Position numbers and translations under genes: made by a program. Below the pieces are notes generated by a model. The model had not been told where the DNA came from. It ran no database searches and was given only the letters and a program-made list of their open reading frames with translations. Below, one piece after another: positions 58,907 to 64,000 of a stretch of DNA of 64,000 nucleotides; within the stretch, counting starts at the first letter, position 1; every line of letters starts with the position of its first letter. This DNA is from Mycobacterium vicinigordonae. GTDB lineage: Bacteria > Actinomycetota > Actinomycetes > Mycobacteriales > Mycobacteriaceae. The DNA lies in contig NZ_CP059165.1 in assembly GCF_013466425.1 (NCBI RefSeq), forward strand, positions 5,766,001 to 5,830,000. The letters run 5' to 3'.

Positions 58907-60154
58907 TCATCCCCCGGCCGGTGGTTGTGCGATCACCGTTGGCTTGAACCCGTAGCGGGGCGCGGCGAAGTTGGCCACGCTACGACCGGTGCCCGCACCG
59001 GGCACCATCGGCAGTCCGCCGAACGCCGCCGTGGCGGGTTCCGCGGCGGCCGCGCCGGCGGCACCGTTGAGCGCCACCGAGATCGGCGTTGCCGCGGGGG
59101 TGGCCGTCCAGCTCGCCGGAACGGACACTGCTCCAACCTTTGCCGCATTGCCGACAGCTCCGGTGATCCCCCCCAGCGCGTTGCCCAAACCACTGCCGAA
59201 GGTGGGTGCGGCGGCCGCGGCCGCTCCCTCGGCGGCCTTCGCGGCCCCCTCAGCCGCCTTGCCGAAAGCGGGAAACGCACTGTGGAACAACCCGTCCAAG
59301 TCTTTCATCGCCGTGGTGCTGAGCCGGAACGGTGAAACCAGCCTGATGTAGGTGTCGAACCCGGTGCTGGCATCCAGCGTCGACGACCCGGTCAGGCCTT
59401 CCAGGACGTCGCCTAACAGGCCGTTCACTACGATCCCGTCGCCGGTGGCGTTCCACGTATGACCGGTGAGTCCGAGCGCTGCCTGGGGATTGGCGAGCCA
59501 GGGCGGAGTGTTTGTCAACCCGGCCATCTGGCTCAGCGCTTTGACCACGTCGTGGTACCCCGTTGCCGCCAGCGACGAGTTGACCGCGTTGATCTGGGCG
59601 TTGAATTGCGCATAAAGACCGGTCAGGTTCGCGGCGACCGATTGCGGGGTCAGCGCCGGCAGTTCCGCTGCGGCCGCCGAAGCACCGGAGTACCCGTACA
59701 TGGCGGCGGCATCCTGGGCCCAGAACTCGAGATATTGCGCCTCCGTGGCAGCGATGGCCGCGGTGTTCTGGCCCAGGAAATTCGTCGCCAGCAAACCGGC
59801 CAACAATGCCCGGTTGGCTTCGATCACCGGTGGCGGCACCGTCGCGAGGAATGCGGCCTCGTAAGCGCTCGCCGCCGCGACGGCCTGCGCCCCTGTCTGC
59901 GATGCCTGCTCGGCGGTGGTGGTCAGCCATGCGATCTGCGGTGTGGCCGCGGCCGCCATGGATGCCGCCGAGGGGCCCTGCCACGGCCCGTCGGTCAGGC
60001 CTTGCACGACAGCTCCGTAGGAAGCCGCGACGGCTTGTAGGTCGCCGGCCAGACCTTCCCAGGCCGCGGCGGCGGCCAGCATCGGCCCCGAGCCGGGTCC
60101 GGCATACATCAGCGCAGAGTTGACCTCTGGCGGTAGGGCTGCGAAATCGACCAT
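58907..60154 (-). CDS. PPE family protein, SVP subgroup
   Basis: A 415-residue PPE protein. The Pro-Pro-Glu motif is at residues 8-10 (VDFAALPPEVNSA), the WxG-like helical hairpin has DGPWQGPSA (about 55-63), and the conserved domain ends near residue 180. The SVP signature SVPASW lies near residue 343, followed by a Gly/Ala/Pro-rich end. It is paired with the PE gene (12 bases apart), and such pairs are secreted as heterodimers by type VII systems. Position corresponds to PPE65. The esxW/esxV genes that normally follow are absent. Confidence 0.93.
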   Translation of the reverse strand: MVDFAALPPEVNSALMYAGPGSGPMLAAAAAWEGLAGDLQAVAASYGAVVQGLTDGPWQGPSAASMAAAATPQIAWLTTTAEQASQTGAQAVAAASAYEAAFLATVPPPVIEANRALLAGLLATNFLGQNTAAIAATEAQYLEFWAQDAAAMYGYSGASAAAAELPALTPQSVAANLTGLYAQFNAQINAVNSSLAATGYHDVVKALSQMAGLTNTPPWLANPQAALGLTGHTWNATGDGIVVNGLLGDVLEGLTGSSTLDASTGFDTYIRLVSPFRLSTTAMKDLDGLFHSAFPAFGKAAEGAAKAAEGAAAAAAPTFGSGLGNALGGITGAVGNAAKVGAVSVPASWTATPAATPISVALNGAAGAAAAEPATAAFGGLPMVPGAGTGRSVANFAAPRYGFKPTVIAQPPAGG

Positions 60155-60166
60155 TGTCGGGTTGCC

Positions 60167-60466
60167 CTAAGCGACCGCGGCGGCGTTGGCGGACTCAGTG
60201 GTGGCGTACGAATTACCGCTGATCCCCAGCGTGGTCGCCAACTGCTCCTGCACGGCCGCCGCCTGCGCGCTGATTGCCTGGTACAGATTGGCGTGGTTGA
60301 CGAAATGATTGGCCATCAGCATTGACACCAGGTCGGCGGCGGCCGGGACAACCGCTGTCGTGGGGCCCGCCGCGGCTGCATTGCCGGCGCGCATTGCCGC
60401 GTTGATGGACATGAGCTCGCCCGAGGCACCATCCAGCACCTCTGGTTCGGCGAAAACGATCGACAT
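60167..60466 (-). CDS. PE family protein
   Basis: A 99-residue PE protein consisting only of the PE domain. Pro8-Glu9 is in place (SIVFAEPEVL), and a C-terminal YATTESANAAA supplies the YxxxD/E type VII export signal (here Tyr-Ala-Thr-Thr-Glu). A strong GGGAGGA site precedes the ATG at 60466. It should dimerise with the PPE partner encoded just after it. Position corresponds to PE32. Confidence 0.94.
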   Translation of the reverse strand: MSIVFAEPEVLDGASGELMSINAAMRAGNAAAAGPTTAVVPAAADLVSMLMANHFVNHANLYQAISAQAAAVQEQLATTLGISGNSYATTESANAAAVA

Positions 60467-60862
60467 TGAGTCCTCCCTCAATTTCACGGTGCACATCTGC
60501 AATAAGCGCCCATGGACGCCACTCGTCGCTCGTCGCTGAGACGGTTCCGCGACAACGCTAAGGCAGGCGTTCGTATTCAAACAGGCTGCACGCGGCTTGT
60601 TCACGATCGAGTTAGGAATTATTCATTTGCTGCCGGACATTTATAGACAGATCGCCAAACATATATGAATCTTATATGTGGTCATATCTATTTGAGAATA
60701 GTATGAGTTATTCGCAACGGCGTAAGCGAGCGGTATTATGTGGCCCACGCGAGCCGACCGGGTACCCGGACAACGTAAAGCGATGACGAGTCCGGGGTCC
60801 GACGGGACTGCAACAGCAAGCACGAAAGCGGACACAGACAACGCTCGGCGGAGCGCTGAACC

Positions 60863-61021
60863 ATGCCACTCAACACGGATAATTGCTGGTACACAGGTGA
60901 ATATGGCGAACCGCGGCATGATTTCGCGATCCCCATGCGATGGGCGACGATGGGTAATCCGGCGGCGAGATCTGCGGCACTCGCTGCAATGAACGGCGGC
61001 CCGGCTGGGCCGCCCCGCTAG
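60863..61021 (+). CDS. Candidate 52-residue small ORF
   Basis: ATG 60863 to TAG 61021, starting MPLNTDNCWYTGEYGEPRH and ending in GGPAGPPR. GGCGGAG lies about nine bases upstream. Third-position GC is about 63%, lower than the neighbouring genes, and no family is recognised. It may be chance or the remains of an older gene; listed because it is the only reasonable frame in the gap. Confidence 0.25.
   Translation: MPLNTDNCWYTGEYGEPRHDFAIPMRWATMGNPAARSAALAAMNGGPAGPPR
60995..61014. terminator. GC-rich hairpin without a T run
   Basis: GGCGGCCC and GGGCCGCC pair perfectly around GGCT. No T stretch follows on either strand, so termination is uncertain; it coincides with the end of the candidate small ORF. 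Confidence 0.3.
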
Positions 61022-61319
61022 GCCTGGCACGAGGCCGGTGTGGATTTGAATCGCCGGCAGATCTAGCGCTGCTACATGCTTCTACAGTTGATGATTCCAA
61101 CCAGCTATTTGTCAGCATCAGTTGTCGATGATCTGGCTAATATTTAGTTTGCTGATAGTTACTCAGATCACAAAATGTATGATCTACCTACCCCCGTACG
61201 GACCGTTATCTGCCGAGCTCGGTGAGACGTTACTTTAACAAAAGGAAAATGAGAGTAGTCGCCACGGTGGACGGGATGCGTCCCTTGAACCGACAGCCCG
61301 AAGCGCTAAGGTCCCACAC

Positions 61320-62060
61320 ATGCCGGCCCGAAGGAACTCCCGCCTCATCCGCAGTTCGATCGCCGTGGCCACCGCACTCCTGGCGGTCATCGCCCTGCCG
61401 TCCTGCGACTCTCATCCTGCAACGCCGACGCCGGGGATCGCCCCGCGCCAGGTCACCGTGTACGGATCGGGGCAAGTCCAAGGCGTCCCGGACACCCTCA
61501 CCGCCAACGTCGCGATCGAGTTCACCGCCGCCGACGTCTCGACCGCGATGAAACAGACCAACGACCGCCAACAGGCGGTCATCAACGCCCTGGTTGGAGG
61601 GGGCCTGGACCGCAAGGACATCCGCACTACCCAGGTGACGCTGCAGCCGCAATACAGCACACCCGAGCCCGCTGGCGCCGCGACTGTCAGCGGCTACCGC
61701 GCCAACAACGCGATCGAGATCAAGATCCACCCCACCGACGCAGCCTCGACTCTGCTGGCCCTCGTGGTAAGCACCGGCGGCGACGCCACCCGGATCAACT
61801 CCGTCAACTACTCGATCGCCGACGACTCACAGCTGGTCAAAGATGCCCGGGCCCGGGCCTTCGACGACGCCAAGAATCGCGCCCAGCAGTACGCCCAGCT
61901 GGCCGGCCTGAACCTGGGCAAGGTGTTGTCGATCTCAGAGGCCACCGGCTCCACACCGCCGCCAACCGGAACCCCGGCGCCACGCGCGGCCATGGTCCCG
62001 CTGGAACCCGGTCAGCAGACGGTGAGCTTCTCAGTGACGGCGGTGTGGGAGCTAACCTGA
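61320..62060 (+). CDS. lpqG: LpqG-like SIMPL-domain lipoprotein
   Basis: A 246-residue lipoprotein with signal peptide and lipobox (LPSC, Cys about residue 29). The remainder is one SIMPL/DUF541 domain, recognised by RQVTVYGSGQVQGVPDTLTA and by ARARAFDDAKNRAQQYAQLA. The family is envelope-associated and of unclear function. It is convergent with hpt, with a single base between the stops. Confidence 0.9.
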   Translation: MPARRNSRLIRSSIAVATALLAVIALPSCDSHPATPTPGIAPRQVTVYGSGQVQGVPDTLTANVAIEFTAADVSTAMKQTNDRQQAVINALVGGGLDRKDIRTTQVTLQPQYSTPEPAGAATVSGYRANNAIEIKIHPTDAASTLLALVVSTGGDATRINSVNYSIADDSQLVKDARARAFDDAKNRAQQYAQLAGLNLGKVLSISEATGSTPPPTGTPAPRAAMVPLEPGQQTVSFSVTAVWELT

Positions 62061-62061
62061 G

Positions 62062-62631
62062 CTACTCGTAGACCCGTGGGTCGAGGGTCCCGATGTAAGG
62101 CAGGTCGCGGTAGCGCTCGTCGTAGTCCAGCCCGTAGCCGACGACGAAATCGTTGGGAATGTCGAAGCCTACGTAGGTGATATCGACGTTGGCGCCCACC
62201 GCGTCGGGTTTACGCAGCAGCGTGCACACCCGCAGCGAACGTGGATGCCGACTGGTCAGGTTGCGCAACAACCACGACAGCGTCAGCCCGGAGTCCACCA
62301 CGTCCTCGACGATCAACACGTCACGGTCGTGGATGTCGCGGTCGAGGTCCTTGAGGATCCGCACCACCCCCGACGACGATGTCGAGGAACCATACGAGCT
62401 AACCGCCATGAACTCGAACTGCGTCGGTAGCGGGATAGCGCGCGCCAGGTCAGTGACGAATAGCACCGCTCCTTTGAGCACGGTGATCAGCAGCAAGTCC
62501 TGCCCGGAGTCGGCGGCAAGGCCGCGGTAATCCTCGCCGATCTGACGGCCGAGTTCGGTGATCCGGAGCTGGATCTGCTCCTGGGTGAGCAGCACCGATT
62601 TGATGTCCCCCGGATACAGCTCCGCCGTCAC
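62062..62631 (-). CDS. hpt: Hypoxanthine-guanine phosphoribosyltransferase
   Basis: A 189-residue type I PRTase. The PRPP-binding loop is [18 protein letters not shown] (acidic pair Glu-Asp), with [21 protein letters not shown] (flexible loop) and purine-site [25 protein letters not shown]. It salvages hypoxanthine and guanine. GTG 62631 was chosen as start ([13 protein letters not shown]); there is no strong ribosome site and the frame extends into tilS, so the true start may lie slightly upstream. Confidence 0.95.
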   Translation of the reverse strand: MTAELYPGDIKSVLLTQEQIQLRITELGRQIGEDYRGLAADSGQDLLLITVLKGAVLFVTDLARAIPLPTQFEFMAVSSYGSSTSSSGVVRILKDLDRDIHDRDVLIVEDVVDSGLTLSWLLRNLTSRHPRSLRVCTLLRKPDAVGANVDITYVGFDIPNDFVVGYGLDYDERYRDLPYIGTLDPRVYE

Positions 62632-62677
62632 GATGCACAGCGTGCCACGCCGACCTGTGAACGACCAACGCAGGCTC

Positions 62678-63643
62678 TCACATTGCCTCGGGCGACAACG
62701 TAAGCAAGCCCGCACGCCGCCCGGCAACCAAGCGCCGACCACGCAACTGAGACCCGACCGCCACCCCGCCCTGGCCCCGCCATGCCGTGACCAGCCTGTC
62801 CACCGCACGGATCTGCTTGTCGGTGAGCCCGACCGCACCGCCGGATTGCAGCCAGCCCCGGATCACCCGTCGCCGCACCGGGTCGGGCAGGGCGGACAAC
62901 GCACTGGCATCCAACCCGTCGCCGGACCCGATGTCGGCCAGTGCTGCGGCGGCAATCGCGTCGAGGAACTCGGTGTCCTCACGCAGCGCCGTCGCGGTGC
63001 GGGCCAGCGCTTCGGCGACCCCACCGCCGAGCACGTCTTCCAGCAGCGGCAACACCTCGCGGCGCAACCGAACCCGGGTGAAGCGGCGGTCGGCGTTGTG
63101 CGGGTCCTGCCACGTCGCCAGGCCCAGCTGGGCACAGGCGGCCAGCGTCACGGCCCGCCGCACCCCCAGCAACGGCCGACACCAGGGCGAATCGAAAGGA
63201 CGCATGCCGGCGATGGACCGGGGACCCGAGCCGCGGCCCAGCCCGAGCAGCACCGTCTCCGCCTGGTCGTCGAGGGTGTGCGCCAGCAGCACCGGGCCGT
63301 CTCGATGGGCCCGCAGGGCTGCGTAGCGGGCGGTGCGCGCCGCCGCCTCCGGCCCTCCGGCGCCGGACGGGTCACACTCGACGGATAGCACCCGCGCGTC
63401 CACACAACCTAACGAAAGAGCTTGTGCGCGTGCGTTTTCCGCGACAACAGCAGAGTCCGGCTGCAGCCCGTGGTCGACGATCAACGCCAGGGTGGGCCGC
63501 AACTCCGCGGCGACGGCGGTCAGCGCCAACGAGTCCGGCCCGCCGGACAGGCCGACACACCACCGTTCGTCGCCAGCTACGTAGACGCGGGCGAATTCGA
63601 TTGCAGCCCTGCGCAGCTGGGCTACAGCACCCGATCGATCCAT
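62678..63643 (-). CDS. tilS: tRNA(Ile)-lysidine synthase
   Basis: A 321-residue TilS (MesJ). The PP-loop SGGPDS ([14 protein letters not shown], about residues 31-44), [13 protein letters not shown] and [20 protein letters not shown] are typical; the protein is of the short actinobacterial type. It converts C34 of tRNA-Ile2 to lysidine. It overlaps the upstream metalloprotease gene by 22 bases and is followed by hpt. Confidence 0.95.
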   Translation of the reverse strand: MDRSGAVAQLRRAAIEFARVYVAGDERWCVGLSGGPDSLALTAVAAELRPTLALIVDHGLQPDSAVVAENARAQALSLGCVDARVLSVECDPSGAGGPEAAARTARYAALRAHRDGPVLLAHTLDDQAETVLLGLGRGSGPRSIAGMRPFDSPWCRPLLGVRRAVTLAACAQLGLATWQDPHNADRRFTRVRLRREVLPLLEDVLGGGVAEALARTATALREDTEFLDAIAAAALADIGSGDGLDASALSALPDPVRRRVIRGWLQSGGAVGLTDKQIRAVDRLVTAWRGQGGVAVGSQLRGRRLVAGRRAGLLTLSPEAM

Positions 63644-64000
63644 CGCTGTGGATGTTCGATCTCGGCAGGCAGCGGCAACGTCTCGGGGCTCGTCCAGACC
63701 GTGTTGAAGCGCGTCATTCCGACCCTGTCCACCACCGCGTCGACGAACGCCTTGCCACGGGTGTACTGGCTTAGCTTGGCATCTAGACCCAGTAGTGCGC
63801 GCAAAATCCGTTGCAGCGGTGGCTGTTTACGCTGCCGACGTTCGTCGAACCGGTTGCGGATGGTGGCCACCGACGGAACCACCATCGGTCCGACCGCGTC
63901 CATCACGTGCTCGGCATGGCCTTCCAGCAACGTTCCGAGCACCAGCAGTTGGTCCAGCGCCTTGCGCTGCGGCTCGGATTGCACGGCGCGCACCAAACCC
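63622..64000 (-). CDS. DUF2342 zinc-dependent metalloprotease (5' end outside window)
   Basis: The C-terminal 125 or so residues of a protein whose start is beyond the right edge. LLEGHAEHVMDAVG carries the metal-binding His-Ala-Glu-His type motif of the DUF2342/F420-biosynthesis-associated zincin-like family (Rv3626c in M. tuberculosis), followed by RNRFDERRQRKQPPLQRILR and LGLDAKLSQYTRGKAFVD. It shares the transcript with tilS by overlap. Confidence 0.88.
   Translation of the reverse strand, partial: GLVRAVQSEPQRKALDQLLVLGTLLEGHAEHVMDAVGPMVVPSVATIRNRFDERRQRKQPPLQRILRALLGLDAKLSQYTRGKAFVDAVVDRVGMTRFNTVWTSPETLPLPAEIEHPQRWIDRVL

Larger units (their letters stand above)
60467..61319. promoter_or_regulatory. 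Long AT-rich intergenic region before the PE/PPE pair
   Basis: 853 bases between the divergent PE gene and lpqG. Two blocks, about 60601-60740 and 61075-61260, are strongly AT-rich for this genome and contain runs such as CATATATGAATCTTATATG. This is the kind of DNA Lsr2 binds. The central part (60740-61030) has normal GC, an 8-base perfect hairpin at 60995-61014 and a 52-codon frame. No tRNA, insertion sequence or gene was recognised. Confidence 0.5.

Noticed and set aside
60995..61110. Possible tRNA gene suggested by GGATTTGAATC and a GC hairpin
   Set aside because: No acceptor-stem pairing, no anticodon arm and no proper T-loop consensus at the right distances.
61249..61340. Short frame with AAAGGA site starting ATGAGAGTAG before lpqG
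   Set aside because: It runs into lpqG in another frame and its product has no protein-like pattern; at most a leader peptide.

Overview
The window is high-GC mycobacterial chromosome. The gene order runs lsr2-lysS-coaX-panD-panC-folK-folB-folP-folE-ftsH, carD/ispD/ispF/cysS, kstR/kshB/hsaADCB and lpqG-hpt-tilS. This is the block that in M. tuberculosis spans about Rv3567c to Rv3626c, and most proteins can be named by close recall of those orthologues. A PE/PPE pair and a complete mce operon point to a slow-growing Mycobacterium. Around ephA, the espACD genes and esxV/esxW of the tuberculosis layout are absent, which fits a lineage such as the M. avium complex or a relative (inference).

Region 1 (1-10.5 kb) is a lipid-uptake island. 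A mce operon (yrbEA, yrbEB, mceA-F; mceF runs off the left edge) is read leftward. A GMC/cholesterol-oxidase-like flavoenzyme is divergent from it, and a convergent gene of unknown function follows. A shared 17-bp palindrome lies in both control regions. Region 2 (10.5-20 kb) is the cholesterol ring-degradation block: hsaB, hsaC, hsaD, hsaA, kshB, fadE34 and the repressor kstR, with three visible KstR operators, then a LacI-type regulator. Region 3 (20-25 kb) is an inserted zinc ABC transporter under a Zur-like box, lppH, a 5-oxoprolinase subunit A and an MBL-fold protein.

Region 4 (25-38 kb) is housekeeping: rlmB, cysS, ispF, ispD, carD, lpqE, radA, disA, a carbonic anhydrase and mutY with overlapping start codons, a hydrolase, mhuD and lpqF. 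Region 5 (38-39.7 kb) is a cobalt module: cbtB, cbtA and a histidine-phosphatase-like gene behind a cobalamin-riboswitch-like leader. Region 6 (39.7-54.4 kb) is clpC1, lsr2, lysS and the long pantothenate/folate run ending at ftsH, all leftward. Region 7 (54.6-64 kb) holds a VOC protein, the ephA-flavin monooxygenase-alcohol dehydrogenase operon, a small three-helix protein, the PE/PPE pair, an AT-rich intergenic stretch, lpqG, hpt, tilS and the 3' part of a DUF2342 metalloprotease.

The strongest candidates for something undescribed are the shared palindrome linking the mce operon, the GMC oxidase and the unknown gene, and the riboswitch-headed cobalt operon that includes a phosphatase-like protein with an altered catalytic motif. 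No tRNA, rRNA, insertion sequence or CRISPR array was seen.
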